Positions 10,244 to 23,174 of a stretch of 64,000 nt of DNA are shown in pieces (positions within the stretch are counted from its first letter, which is position 1; every line of letters starts with the position of its first letter). Source of the DNA: Sciurus carolinensis. Taxonomy: Eukaryota > Chordata > Mammalia > Rodentia > Sciuridae. The position numbers and the translations under genes were made by a program. The notes beneath the pieces are model-generated. The model ran no database searches and was not told the DNA's origin. It saw only the letters and a list, made by a program, of their open reading frames with translations. The stretch is taken from NCBI RefSeq assembly GCF_902686445.1, contig NC_062224.1, positions 54,869,156-54,933,155 of the forward strand. Direction: 5' to 3'.

Positions 10244-12094
10244 AAGAGCTTTGGTCACAGTTTAACTATCAGCTTCAAGAACTGTATTAGAAAATTCAGA
10301 TTCCCTATCAATTTAGGCCATTTTATTTGCTTATTTCCTAAGTTTGTAGTGAGAACCAAATTAGACAATGTAGGCGAAAGTGCTTGATAAGCATAACCTA
10401 CATGTCAGGGCCAGAATTAGGGTGAAACAAGGGAGGTACATACTGCGACAAGTTTAAGGAGGCAAATGCTCACAGTTCAGGGCTGTGTGAGGGTAGCCTT
10501 TCATTTTTTGTCTGTGACTAATTGTCATTTGCTACTCAGCTGTGACCAATGGGTTAAAATCTTAGCATGAATGACTGCCATTAAATAGATGAAATACTCT
10601 TATTTCTCCCAGGGTAGATGTACTTAACAGATACTGCAGTCTCAGGATTAAAGAAAGTTCTTAGCTACTGAGGGAGCCCTTCAAAAATTTGCAATGGATA
10701 CATAGTAGCCTACCCTACCAATAAATAAGGCCAGTCCTTCATTTGAACAACACTGAGCTAAGAGTACCAGGGAGAAAGAAGCTTGGAAAGAAGCTTGCAC
10801 TTTAAAAAGAATTTGCATCTAATGAGCTCCTTCTCAAAATAATTTTCCCACAAGGGCCCTCAAAATAAGTTTTAAAAGAATTTTACTATATTTAGTTCAG
10901 AATCCACATTAAAAAAATAAAAGCAACCCCCCCACACACAATTAAAACAGAAAAGCCCTTTCTGTGACTTACTCTTGAAGCTCTTATGCTTCATAAGAAG
11001 ACTTAAAGAAAAATTTTCTCTGCCTCAATATAACATTAAGACAAAGATTACTACATAGTGACAAAGTTAAATCATCTCCAGAGGATAGAGTTACTTGCTC
11101 ACTAATGATTATCATCTGCCAAGGAACTAGTATGCTATTAATACTTGTAAAGCTGCCTGGACTAGAAATCCATTACTAGCAAAAGTACAAGTCCATTTTT
11201 ATTCTAGATAATTAATCTAATTTGACTAATCATTGTGGAGGAGAAATGGATGCTAACTCTTCTCTATGAAAGACAAATAGATCTTCAGAGAGACTTCTCA
11301 CTGAATGGACTTAAAGCCATAGGCCCCCTTATTTATGCCTCTCTGTGTTGAGTGAATTCTTCAAGTGCAGAAATATGTCCAGACTAAGCATGCTAGCAGA
11401 GGTTACCTAGTGCCTGCCGTGGTGTGTAAGAAAGGAAATGGAGGAAATGGACCTGGAGAGGTGAGCCAGGAAAGCTACAAGAACCAGGTTCCCAACCTCA
11501 GAGGAAAAGAACAATAACCACACCCAATCTGTTCAGAGATTACAAAATTGGGATCTGTAGTACTTCATTCTTGTACCTCTGTTGCTTCCTTCACAGATAA
11601 CTGAAAAGGCATTAATGTTGCTTTAAATACGATCGTGCTTACAGAATAAAGTTCAAAAGTGTTGATTTCACCTCTTTACTCAATCTCTGCTTAAGAAACC
11701 TCTGGCAAAGAAAATGCATGGTTGAGGTGTGTTTACAGGGTTCTAGTCAGTTTTCTTCTACCAAAAGTGAATTAAACTGGAAAAATGAGAGACTACAGCA
11801 AAAGGAAAAAAAACTTAGTATATATCTGGCATCAAAGCAATCAGCAGAAAACTCTTCAAAATGAATATGTCATGTAGATATTTCTGGATTAAAGTGACTT
11901 TACTCTCAGTAAAATTATTTTATTGACCCTCCTTTGGGGTCTGATTATTTTGTCCTATTCTGAAGCTGTCTTTTTTAGTCATCCAGGTCTATTACTGGAA
12001 AATTAGAAAATGTACATCAGCAGGAAATTAAAATCACAGGGAAACCTACCCCTAAAGACAAACCTTGCTAACATTTACATTGTGTATATAAATA
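10244..12094. other. unique sequence, nothing recognised
   Basis: About 1.85 kb without a supported gene. The part up to about 10400 may be the second half of a MIR interrupted by the two ID elements, but the match is weak. Confidence 0.4.
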
Positions 12095-12105
12095 TTTTCT
12101 TCCAG
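12095..12105. repeat. L1 copy B target-site duplication, 5' copy
   Basis: TTTTCTTCCAG at 12095-12105 is repeated exactly at 18784-18794, just after the element's A-rich tail. This defines the insertion limits. Confidence 0.9.
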
Positions 12106-13625
12106 GAGTTTTCAAGATGGCAGACTGGAGGGCAGCTGCATTTCATGTTGCTCCAGGACTCAGGATTCAAAAGAGGAGATAGTGAGTGACTTGGGACAAA
12201 CTCAAAGCCGCTGGGTGAGTCTCTCCCTTTGGGGAGGCATCCCGGATGGGGCGGTAGCCCTGGAATGCAGGGAACTTTGTGAAGTAGAGTTGCCCGGTGA
12301 GACACCCCTCCCCCCGCTGGAGCAGTAAACACAGACCACTGGGAACTTTGCAGAGGAAGCTGCTTAGCACAGCGCTTGGTTTCAGAGTAAACCGCCGGGC
12401 TTTGGTGGCTGCCCAGAGGACAGCCTGCATAGGCAGGCGATTTGGTGCAGAACAGGGTCCCAGGTCCTAGGCAGCTTTTCGGTGGAAGAGCTGCAGAGAC
12501 AAGCTCAGGGGCACAGCGAAGGTTCCAGGACTGCGGGCAGATTCTCTGAGGAGAGGCAGCCTAAGGAGACTAGTCAGTGAAGGGTGAGGCTCCCAGGCCC
12601 AGGAGGTAGGTCTGGGCCCCTGGGAATGTTGCCTGGGAAGGCTGCCCTGCCCAGGCGGCAAGATACCCCTCTCCCCGCTGGAGCAGTGAACATGGACAGT
12701 GGGGAAATTTGCAGAGGAGGCCGCGCAGCACAACGCTGGGTTTTGGAGTAACCTGCCGAGGCTCCAGCAGCTGCCAGAGGAAGAGCTGGGTGGCGAGCTG
12801 TTTGGACTCAGAGCAACCTCCTGAACAATGGGAGGGGGAGCTGTCCTGAGGAGGAGGAGGTGTGCAGTGAGTTGCTTGGTCTTCAAGCGCCCACACAGAA
12901 CACCAGGTGGCTGCCTGGAGGAAGAGGTGAGCGGTGGGTCACTGGGGTTCGGAGCATATGTACGAGGCTCCAGGTGGCTGCTCAGAGGAGGGGTCGCATA
13001 GCCAGGCAATTAGGTGCAAAGCACAGTTCGGGGACCTAGGAGCCTTTTGGTGAAAGAGCTGCACAGAGACAAGCTGAGGGGTGGAGTGAAGGTTCCAGGA
13101 CCGCAGGCAGCTTCTGTGAGGAGGGGCAACCTAAGGAGACTTGTCTGCGAAGGGTGAGGCTCCCAGGCCCAGGAGGAAGGTCTGGGACCCTGGGAATGTT
13201 GCCTAGGAAGGCTGCCCTGCCCAGGTGGTAGTTGTGGACTGAGGGGTACCTCTAGGAGGGGAACTGACCAGCGAGACCTCCCCACTGGGTGAATCTTCCC
13301 TGCTGGGTGAGGTTTTCCCACAAGGATGGTAAAACCAGAGACACAGGCACAAACAGGCATTGCCTCAGCCCATAGCCTAGTTCCCCTTTGGATGACCATT
13401 GGTCAACAAGTGGAGGCAACTCTGCCCACTATCAGGGAATATACCCCACCTGAAGAACACCACTCCTAGAGAGGCAGCTTCTTTGGGGAGCACCACATTA
13501 TCAACTTCCTCCAAGACTTCAGGCTACTGAAGGATAAGAGGGGATACACTAGCAATCTTCAGGGACATTATAAGTCAATAGAGGAAATCTGCAACATCTC
13601 AGCAGTCCACTGATACCTGAACGAC
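12106..13625 (+). promoter_or_regulatory. L1 copy B 5' UTR/internal promoter with internal duplications
   Basis: A GC-rich, CpG-containing 1.5-kb leader that should hold the L1 RNA polymerase II promoter. CAAGATGGC at 12113-12121 fits a YY1 site that fixes the start of transcription. The leader contains large imperfect repeats. About 215 bases at 12444-12658 recur at 13012-13228 (for example 'gggtgaggctcccaggccca' in both), and about 90 bases at 12304-12395 recur near 12668-12760. Long minus-strand open frames here (up to 180 codons at 12467-13009) follow the GC-rich composition and are not accepted as genes. Confidence 0.75.
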
Positions 13626-14462
13626 ATGAGAAAACAAGGGAAGAAAATGCCTCAAACAAATCTGGATGTTACATCAATAAAATCCAATGACAGCATGGCA
13701 GAAGAAAGGACAGAAAGGGAGTTCAGAATGTACATAATTAACATGATAAGGGAAGCAAATGATGAAATGAAACAGCAAACGCAGGCATTGAATGAACGCA
13801 CCAATCGACAGTTAAAAGAGCAAATACAGGAAGCAAAAGACCATTTCAATAAAGAGTTAGAGATATTGAAAAAAAACAAACAAATCCTTGAAATGAAGGA
13901 AACAATAAACCAAATTAAGAACTCCATAGAAAGCACAACCAATAGGATAGAACAACTGGAAGACAGAACCTCAGATATTGAAGACAAAATATTTAACCTT
14001 GAAAACAAAGTTGAACAAACAGAGAAGACGGTAAGAAATCATGAACAGAATCTCCAAGAGCTATGGGATATCATGAAAAGGCCAAATATGAGAATTATTG
14101 GGATTGAGGAAGGCTTAGAGAAACAAACCAAAGAAATGAACAATCTATTCAATGAAATAATTTCAGAGAATTTCCCAAATCTGAAGAATGAAATGGAAAA
14201 TCAAGTTCAAGAGGCTTATAGGACTCCAAATACACAAAATTACAACAGACCCACACCAAGGCACATTATAATGAAAATATCTAACATACAAAATAAAGAA
14301 AGAATTTTAAAGGCTGTGAGAGAAAAGAACCAAATTACATTCAGGGGGAAACCAATATGGATATCAGCAGATTTTTCAATCCAGACCTTAAAAGCTAGAA
14401 GGGCCTGGAATAACATTTTTCAAGCCCTAAAAGAAAATGGATGCCAACCAAGAATCTTATAA
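13626..14462 (+). pseudogene. L1 copy B ORF1 RNA-binding protein, C-terminally truncated
   Basis: ORF1 protein binds L1 RNA as a coiled-coil trimer in cytoplasmic particles. The open part is 278 residues. The start at 13626 (MRKQGKKMPQ) opens a basic N-terminus. A long coiled coil rich in E, K, Q and N follows (about residues 40-140), then the RNA-recognition-like domain around PNMRIIGIEE (about 152) and the start of the C-terminal domain. The frame stops at TAA 14460-14462 after QPRIL. The sequence beyond still reads in frame like the rest of the C-terminal domain (PAKLTFRFDD), so roughly the last 50-60 residues are lost. Copy A stops at the identical codon. Confidence 0.88.
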
Positions 14463-14703
14463 CCAGCAAAACTTACCTTCAGATTTGATGATGAAATAAA
14501 ATCCTTCCATGATAAACAAAAGCTAAAAGAATATACGAAAGAAAGCCAGCATTACAGAACATTCTCAGCAAAATATTCCATGAGGAAGAGATGAAAAACA
14601 AAGAAGCAAATCAGCAAAGGGAGGAAATATCCTAAAGGAACTGTCAAATAAAGGAGGAACCAAGTTGTGTCAAAAAAATAAATATATAAATAAAATTTTA
14701 AAA

Positions 14704-17700
14704 ATGAACCAAATGCCCGGGAATACAAATCATATCTCAATAATAACCCTGAATGTTAATGGCCTGAATTCATCAATCAAAAGACATAGACTGGCAGGTT
14801 GGATTAAAAAGAAAGATCCAACAATATGCTGCCTGCAAGAGACTCACCTCATAGAAAGAGATACCCATAGACTAAAGGTGAAAGGATGGGGAAAAACATA
14901 CCATGCACATGGACTCAGCAAAAAAGCTGGAGTATCCATCCTCATTTCAGATAATGTGGACTTCAAGCCAAAGTTAGTCAGAAGGGATAAAGAAGGACAT
15001 TTCATACTGCTTAAGGGAAGCATAAATCAGCAAGATATAGCAATCATAAACATCTATGCCCCAAACAGTGGCTCATCCATGTATGTCAAACAAATCCTTC
15101 TCAATTTTAGAAACCAAATAGACCATAACACAATAATACTAGGTGATTTTAACATGCCTCTCTCACCACTGCACAGATCTTCCAAACAAAAATTGAACAA
15201 AGAAACCATAGAACTCAATAACACCATCAATAATTTAGACTTAACAACATTTATGGAATATACCATCCAACGAAGAGTGAATACACTTTCTTCTCAGCAG
15301 CACATGGATCCTTCTCTAAAATAGACCATATATTACGCCACAAAGCTAATGTTAGCAAATACAAGAAGATAGAGACACTTCCTTGTATTCTATCAGATCA
15401 TAATGGATTGAAATTAGAAATGAATGAAAGAGTAAAAAACAGAAACTACTCCAACACCTGGAGATTAAACAATATGCTATTATATGATGAATGGATAACA
15501 GAAGATATTAGGAAGGAAATTAAAAAATTCTTAGAGGTAAATGAGAACAAAGAAACATCATATCAAAATCTCTGGGACACTATGAAAGCAGTAATTAGAG
15601 GAAAATTTATTTCATGGAGTGCATTCAATAAAAGAAGTAAAACTCAACCAATAAACGACCTAACACTACAGCTCAAAGCCCTAGAAAAGGAAGAACAGAC
15701 CAACACCAAAAGTAGTAGAAGACAGGAAATAGTTAAACTCAGAGCTGAAATCACTGAAATTGAAACAAAAGAAACAATACAAAAAATCGACAAAATAAAT
15801 AATTGGTTCTTCAAAAAATAAACAAAATTGATAAACCTTTAGCCACACTAACAAAGAGAAGACAAGAGAAAACCCAAATCACCGAAAATTCAGAATGAAC
15901 AAGGAAATATCACAACAGACACGATTGAAATATAAAACATAATTAGAAGCTATTTTGAAAATCCTATATTCCAACAATGTAGAAAATTTCAAAGATATCA
16001 ACAAGTTTCTAGAGACATATGAATTGGCTAAACTGAGTGAGGAGGACATACACAATTTAAATAGACCAATTTCAAGTAATGAAATAGAAGAAGTCATCAA
16101 AAGCCTACCAACAAAGAAAAGTCCAGGACCACATGGGTTCTCAGCCAAGTTCTACAAAACCTTTAAAGAAGAACTCATTCCAATACTTTTCAAAGTATTC
16201 CATGAAATAGAAGAGGAGGGAACTCTCCCAAACTCATTTTATGAAGCCAATATCACCCTGATACCTAAACTAGACAGAGACACATCGAGGAAAGAAAATT
16301 TTAGACCAATATCCTTAATGAACATCGACGCAAAAATTCTTAACAAAATTTTAGCAAATTGCATACAAAAACATATTAAAAAGATAGTGCACCATGATCA
16401 AGTGGGTTTCATCCCAGGGATGCAAGGTTGGTTCAACATCAGGAAATCAATAAATGTAATTCAGCATATCAACAGACTTAAAGTCAAGAATCACATGATT
16501 ATTTCAATAGATGCAGAAAACGCATTTGATAAAATACAGCACCCCTTCATGCTCAAAACACTAGAAAAAATAGGGATAGTGGGAACGTCCCTTAACATTG
16601 TGAAGGCCATCTACACTAAGCCCATGGCTAATATCAATCTAAATGCTGAAAAACTGAAAGCATTCCCCCTAAAATCTGGAACAAACAGGGATGCCCTCTT
16701 TCACCACTCCTACTCAATATCGTCTTTGAAACTCTAGCCAGAGCAATTAGACAGACCAAAGAAATTAAAGGGATACGAATAGCAAAAGAAGAACTGAAAC
16801 TATCCCTATTTGCTGATGATATGATTATATACTTAGAGGAACCAGGAAATTCCACCAGAAAACTCTTAGAACTCATAAGTGAATTTAGTAAAGTAGCGGG
16901 ATATAAGATCAATGCTCATAAATCTAATGCATTTGTATACATAAGTGATGAATCTTCAGAAAGAGAAGTTTGGAAAACTACCCCATTCACAATAGCCTTG
17001 AAAAAAATAAAATACTTGGGAATCAATCTCACAAAAGAGGTGAAAGACCTCTACAATGAGAACTACAGAATACTAAAGAAAGAAATTAAAGAACACCTTA
17101 GAAGATGGAAAGATCATTTCCTGGATAGGCAGAATTAATATTGTCAAAATGGCCATACTACCAAAAGTGCTATACAGATTTAATGCAATTCCAATTAAAA
17201 TCCCAATGACTTACCTTACAGAAATAGAACAAGCAATCATGAAATTCATCTGGAAGAATAAGAAACCCAGAATAGCTAAAGCAATTCTTTGCAGGAAAAA
17301 TGAAGCAGGGGGTATTGCAATACAAGAACTTCAACTATACTACAAAGGAATAGTAACAAAAATGGCATGGTATTGGTACCAAAATAGACAGGTAGATCAA
17401 TGGTACAGAATAGAGGACACGGACCCAAACCCAAATAAATATAATTTTCTCATACTAGACAAAGGTGCCAAAAATATGCAATGGAGAAAAGATAGCCTCT
17501 TCAACAAATGGTGCTGGGAAAATTGGAAATCCATATGCAACAGAATGAAACTAAACCCATATCTCTCACTGTGCATGAAACTAAACTCAAAATGGATTAA
17601 GGACCTCAGAATCAGACCAGAGACCCTGCATCTTATAGAAGAAAAAATAGGTCCAGAGCTTCAACATGTCGGCTTAGGGTCAGAGTTCCTTAACAGGACT

Positions 17701-18507
17701 CCAACAGCACAAGAAATAAAAGCAAGAATCAAGAACTGGGATAGATTCAAACTAAAAAGCTTTCTCTCAGCCAAGGAAACTATCAGCAATGGGAAGAAAG
17801 AGCCTACAGAGTGGGAGAAAATCTTTGTCAATCATACTTCAGATAGAGCACTAATCTCCAGAATCTATAAAGAACTCAAAAACTCAACACCAAGACTACA
17901 AATAACCCAATCGAAAAATGGTCTAAGGGAATGAACAGATACTTCACAGAAGAAGACCTACAAGCAATCAACAAACATATGGAAAAATGTTCAACATCTC
18001 TAGTAATAAGAGAATTGCAAATCAAAACGACCCTAAGATTCCATCTCACCCCAATTAGAATGGCGATTATCAAGAATACAAGCAACAACAGGTGTTGGCG
18101 AGGATGTGGGGAGAAAGGTACACTCCTACATTGCTGGTGGTGCTGCAAATTAGTGCAGCCACTCTGGAAAGCAGTATGGAGATTCCTTAGAAAACTTGGA
18201 ATGGAACTACCATTTGACGCAGCTATCCCACTCCTTGGCCTATACCCAAAGGACTTACAATCAGCATACTACAGAGGATACAGCCACATCAATGTTCATT
18301 GCTGCTCAATTCACCATAGCCAGATTGTGGAACCAACCTAGATGCCCTTCAGTTGATGAATGGATAAAGAAACTGTGGCATATATATACAATGGAATATT
18401 ACTCAGCCATAAAGAATGATAAAATTATGGCATTTGCAGGCAAATGGATGAAATTGGAGAATATCATGCTAAGTGAGGTAAATCAATCTCAAAAAACCAA
18501 AGGAAGA
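14704..18507 (+). pseudogene. L1 copy B ORF2 endonuclease-reverse transcriptase, frameshifted
   Basis: The start is the ATG at 14704 (MNQMPGNTNH). The endonuclease is largely intact: NVNGLNSS, QETH, NIYAPNSG and GDFNMPLS are visible before a one-base-type frameshift near 15246. Later pieces are 15408-15821, the fingers and palm of the reverse transcriptase at 15955-16675, the FADD catalytic box at about 16810-16821 (preserved here), 16821-17138, 17149-17934, and the C-terminal region at 17931-18341. Frameshifts lie near 15246, 15820-15960, 16675, 17140 and 17930. The domain order and length match a normal ORF2, but the frame is broken at least five times. The FADD box is intact here but lost in copy A. 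Confidence 0.92.
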
Positions 18508-18783
18508 ATGATCTCAGCTGATAAGTGGATGATGATACATAATGGGGCGTGGGAGGGGTTAGTTTTAGGGTTAGAGTTAGGGTTAGGGAGGGGGGCAAAA
18601 ATGGGCAAGGAAGGACTGTATAGAGGGAAAAGAGGGATGGGAGGGGTGGGGGAAGGGAAAAAATAACAGAATGAATCAATCAACATTACCCTATGTAAAT
18701 TTATGATTACATAAATGGTATACCTTTACTCTATGTACAAAAAGAGAAACAACATTTATTTCATTTGTTTACAATAAATAAAT
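18508..18783 (+). other. L1 copy B 3' UTR with telomere-like hexamers and A-rich end
   Basis: The 3' UTR is G-rich on the sense strand. At 18559-18588 it holds five consecutive hexamers: TTAGTT, TTAGGG, TTAGAG, TTAGGG, TTAGGG. Longer G runs (18589-18594 and 18634-18655) follow, and the set could fold into a G-quadruplex. The end is weakly A-rich (acaataaataaa) before the target duplication. A G-rich polypurine 3' UTR is usual for L1; the telomere-like form of it is not something I can place. Confidence 0.8.
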
Positions 18784-18794
18784 TTTTCTTCCAG
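18784..18794. repeat. L1 copy B target-site duplication, 3' copy
   Basis: TTTTCTTCCAG, identical to 12095-12105. Confidence 0.9.
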
Positions 18795-19689
18795 ATTTTC
18801 ATGCATATTTACACACACTACTTTGTTCTAAAAATTTTATAACTTGTGTTTTCACTTCTGTGATCTTTTTCCATGTAAATACATTTTTCTTAGCTGCATT
18901 ACATTACATCGTATAGACATAATTTATGGACTTATTAGATTGGGTCGAAATATACTGTCATGAATGGCATCCTATCGATACAGGTAGACTGAAAAATCCT
19001 TAATATTTTTTTTTGTGTGTGTGGTGGAAAAAATAAAATACACTTTACCTTTACCTGTGCTTCATTTCAAACTCACTTCGGTAGTGTGATCTTTAATCTT
19101 TGGCCTGACAGACATGTCCACTGGAGCGGGAGTAATCAGCACTCCACCATGATCCCCCCTCTCTCTACCATTTTGGGCATCCAACCTGGCTCTGTAGGGT
19201 CATCACCCTCCTCCTTGATGGAAGAAGACTGCAGTTAAACTGCCATCTGGAACCCAGGGAGCCCTCATGCATAGGGAGCTGGAAGGGCCTGACGCCATGT
19301 CCTCCCTGGATTACTCTAAAACCAAGGACTGACAGGCATGCAGGGAGCAGTAGCTCAGCTGTTTCACTCTAGGCAGGAATGAATGTGAGGTGCTTTGCAC
19401 TATTTTTCAGTGTCATCCCAGTGAATTAAAAGCCATTTTCTCACTGTGATTGCTGGTTTTAAATGCACCACTTAGTGACTGCTTTCCTACCTGGTCATTT
19501 CTCCCTTTACCTACCCTTGTTCCTTACACTTTTCACTGCATTGCTTGCATTTGAATTCTTGGCTCAGTGTCTGCTCCTGGAGATACCCAAAGCCCAGCAC
19601 CTGTTAAGATCACTTCAACAGTGGAGATTATGAGGGTGGGGCCTGTTTGTGTTGTTGCAGAGATATTGCAGGAATTCATCTAGTCACTG

Positions 19690-19860
19690 AAAGGAAATAT
19701 ATCACACACCATATAACAATGTTTAATAAACAATGGACCACATCATATTCAATGGTGCTTCCATAAAGCTGAAAATTTCCTATTGCCTAGTGGTGATGTA
19801 GCTGTGGTACAATATCACATTACTCATGTGCTTGTGGTGTTGCTGGTTTAAGGTATTTTA
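19690..19860. mobile_element. possible Tigger-type DNA transposon remnant
   Basis: 'acaatggaccacatcatatt', 'caatggtgcttccataaag' and 'gtggtgttgctggttta' resemble an old mammalian DNA-transposon repeat. The match is from memory of the pattern and the family is not assigned. Confidence 0.35.
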
Positions 19861-19943
19861 CACATTGACAGGGAAGCAGAGCAGTTAAGATCCTCTTTAT
19901 TTTTCACATGCAACAATTGTACACTTTTTGAGTTTGAGATTGA

Positions 19944-19944
<1 letters not shown>

Positions 19945-19983
<39 letters not shown>
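19945..19983. repeat. (TG)n microsatellite
   Basis: About 19 uninterrupted TG units. Confidence 0.97.
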
Positions 19984-19984
<1 letters not shown>

Positions 19985-21229
19985 AAGACCATGAAGCTAA
20001 TTAGAAGCAGCCAATGTCAAAACCTATGTTTTCTGATTGGACAATTATACTCCTACAAAATGAACTAATATGGCCAAAAATAAAGTTGAGTTAGGATGAA
20101 TATGCTCACCTGAATTAATTTTAGGAAACCTGAACTTTAAAATGTACAGTGTAGTAGTCCTTTCTTCTTATCCTCAGGGGATATTACCTGCCTAACATTA
20201 GGTAGAACTGATCTCTATCTCTATCTATCTATATATGTTTTTATACATCCATTCCTATAACAAAGTTTTAATTTATTATAAGTAAGTCACAGTAAGAGAA
20301 TTACAACTATATCTGATAAGATGGTACAATTACAAAAAATAGAGTGTAGTTTCTTTTCTTGAGTCAAAACAAATACTAGTATTTTTGGACTGTGATTATT
20401 TAATACCTGTGTTTCATTCCTGACCCTCCACTCCATCTTTCATCTTTTTTTATTACTTTCCCAGAATCTCCTTCACTTTCTTTGGCACCTGAAGGTGAAC
20501 TGCTTCTACAAAGCACAACATAGGAGGATGACGTGCAATTGTCAGCTATTCGGAGAGATAGTCGGTTGTACTCATGGGAGAGAGGGATAAGTATGGTATC
20601 GGGCGAGTGTGGTAAGCATTCTAAGAGAGGTGCAAAGTCCTTTGGGAGGACAGAGGAAGGAAAGATAAATTCTGGCAGAGGGAGAAAGGAAGGCTTGCTG
20701 AAACAGGTGGCCTTAAGCTGGGTCTGGAAAGATGGGTAGGATTTCAACAGGTGGATGTTGGGGTGGAGGAGGAGGAGAAAGAGGCAGCATGAACTCAGAA
20801 AAATGCAATACATGCTCCAGTCAGGTGGGTCGATGGGCTCACAGGTCACAGGTGGGAGGTGGAAGAGATGTGTGTACAATTAGGGGGAGGACTTTCCCCT
20901 CATTGTCTGTGAGTTTCAGTTTTGTCTGATGAACAGTATTCTGTGAGCAGGAGAGTGTCACAGTTACATTTGTATTTTAGACCATCGTCTGAAGATGCAT
21001 TTCTTTTCTTGTGAGATACTCTGCATTGTGTTGTACTCAGTCATTTGCTTAACAGAGAACAGCATTCACATACTGTAACAGCAGAGCTCTTTATCATGGC
21101 TGTGGCTCTGATGGAGCAGAGCGTCTGCCTCTCTGGCCTGCTTTCCCTCTTCCATTTGTTCCACTGCCATTTGCACACTAAGTTCTGAACACACTTGTCT
21201 TTCTAGAAGTTCCTAGAAAACATCTGGCC

Positions 21230-21537
21230 TTGCCCTTTCCTGGCCCAGGACTTTGGTGCTAGTTCTTCCCTCAGCCTCTTATAACTTTTCCACTGGCTTC
21301 TTTATAACTGATGTTTCCTCAAAGATTTCCCTGCCCATTCAATTCAAAGTAACACTCAAGCTATTTTCTACAGAGCAACTAACAAAATCATGTATTTATT
21401 ATTTACATGCTTATTTTTTACCCTTTGCCACTGTCATTGGCTCCTTAGTTACCATCCTCCAGGGTATACCCAGGACTCTGCAGAGCACACTCAATGGGCT
21501 CAATAAGCACTTACTAAATGAAAGAAATGAATGGAGG
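21230..21537 (+). mobile_element. L2-like 3' end fragment
   Basis: The tail 'gggctcaataagcacttact' followed by 'aaatgaaagaaatgaatgga' and the preceding thymine-rich segment resemble the 3' end of an ancient L2 element. The assignment is moderate because no coding part remains. Confidence 0.5.
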
Positions 21538-23170
21538 GACTGAATTTGTTAGAGAATTGCAAAGATGTTACCTTGCTTAGAGCTACACCTAGATAAATTC
21601 AGCATCTGATGACAGAGGTTGGGATCAAGGACTCTGGAACCTACTGATCCACGTAGGTAGAGTATCTTACATCTTTGGCATTCATTTCTTAATCATGCAT
21701 TATATTTAGGTGGAATTTCCTCTAGGTTAATCTTTTCTTTCTTCCCCACATTTCCCACCTCCAACATTTTCTTGACATTATTTCAATTAGGTGCGAGGAT
21801 TGGTAATTTTCCTAATGATTTGAAAATGGATTGCTCTTTTGCAGATGGCTGTGAATTGGTTTGCCCAAGAGCTGATCATAAGTCATGATTTGTTGAAAAG
21901 TCAGTTTTTTGTTTTCATTTTTGTTTTTTAAGTAGAAGAGGACTTTGGAGGTTATTCAGCAGCTTTTGAAACAACTCCAGCTGCCAAACTAGTAGGTTCG
22001 GCACCTTCCCTGGCAAACTGGTGTCCTGATTTACTGCAAGTTATGGCACTGTTTGTGGTGCTTTTGATAGAAAATAAATGGCTCTTAATTCAGCCTTAGG
22101 ATGAAGTTCATATTTGAAATGTTTGAATAACTTTTTCAGCTTGGGATTCTACAATTAGCTATAAAATGTTACAGTCTTGTTCCAAGGATACAAAAAGTTT
22201 TTGTTGGGAGCCATCACTCCAGAGAATGAAGGGGAGAATTCTAAAGGTTGATGCTAAGGATGAAAGGTACTCCTTCTTGATATTGGAACCAAAAATGCCT
22301 TTAAGTAGGGGAAAATATATAAAATTAAGTAGGTTTGTTTGGAGAGAACTTTTAAAATTAATCTCACCTAGAAGATGAATGAAATATAACTAACTCATCT
22401 CATGACTTCTCGAGTGAAATGCAATCAGAACTGTGAGATATTATTTATTTGTAAGTCAAATAAATAAGAGAGTGTCTTATAAATATTTTTATTGTTCTAG
22501 TGGGCATGATGAGATACCATCAAAACAGGGGCCTTTTGAATATTTGGGAGAAGTAAACTTTACTTTTTGGAAGTGTTTGCATAAAAAATATTTAAACTTT
22601 TAAAAAGTCACTAAAATAATGCTTTTTGTTCATCTTCAAAATTCACAAAGGTAGAAATCCAATGTTTGATGTCTTCTGACAAATAGGATTTGTTGACATC
22701 TTGTTTTAAATTGGTGCATATTAGATATACAGCACAGTAGGTTTAATTGTGGCATATTCATATATGCATATAATATCATTTGATCAACTTGGTTTCACTC
22801 CTCACTAGCTCTCCTTTCTCTCCCCTCTCCCATCTCTCTCCATCCCCTTCTTCTGTACTAATAGTCTCCCTGCTACAAGCAATCTTCAACACACAGTTCT
22901 GTTTCTGCCTCTTACATAATGGTGGTGAGGGGAGAAATTTGCACCCCTGGCCCATGCACCAAGCTGTGAGATTTGGTACTTTGCCTGCAATATCTCCATT
23001 CCATTTCTCTGTTCTCTGATGAAATGCTGGGTACTCCTCGAGGGTCATATAAACTGTCACCTTCTTGTGCTCCCATGCATGCCTGAAAAGAATAAGGACT
23101 TCTATGTGGTCCACTCTCATCTATCCCATGTCACACATCCTCACATCCTCTACCTGGAAGTAGTAAAGCA
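21538..23170. other. unique sequence, nothing recognised
   Basis: AT-rich sequence with only chance open frames. No signals could be supported. Confidence 0.4.
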
Positions 23171-23174
23171 TGGT

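Larger units (their letters stand above)
12106..18783 (+). mobile_element. full-length LINE-1 copy B, inactive
   Basis: A complete L1 of about 6.7 kb: GC-rich 5' UTR (12106-13625), ORF1 (13626-14462 open part), inter-ORF segment, ORF2 (14704 to about 18507), 3' UTR and an A-rich end. An 11-bp target duplication flanks it. The 5' end carries CAAGATGGC at 12113-12121, a YY1-type site at the position expected for an intact L1 start. ORF1 has an early stop and ORF2 has several frameshifts, so it cannot retrotranspose by itself. It is better preserved than copy A and shares the 3' UTR hexamer block with copy D. Confidence 0.95.
18795..21229. other. unique sequence, no gene recognised
   Basis: About 2.4 kb without a supportable gene. 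It includes the (TG)n tract and a possible DNA-transposon remnant listed separately. Overlapping open frames at 20400-20880 on both strands are compositional and show no recognised domain. Confidence 0.4.

Noticed and set aside
12467..13009. Minus-strand open frame of 180 codons in the L1 5' UTR (also 12075-12430, 12570-12896, 13010-13399)
   Set aside because: The region is GC-rich and repeated, which lengthens chance frames on the antisense strand. An antisense L1 frame exists in primates, but nothing here shows homology or a start context.
18559..18588. Interstitial telomere from a chromosome fusion
   Set aside because: The hexamers lie inside an L1 3' UTR, and a near-identical block is found at the same place in L1 copy D.
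20400..20929. Overlapping open frames on both strands (159, 68 and 65 codons)
   Set aside because: Low-complexity Ser/Pro- and Gly-rich translations without domains, splice sites or conserved start; overlapping frames on both strands are typical of chance.
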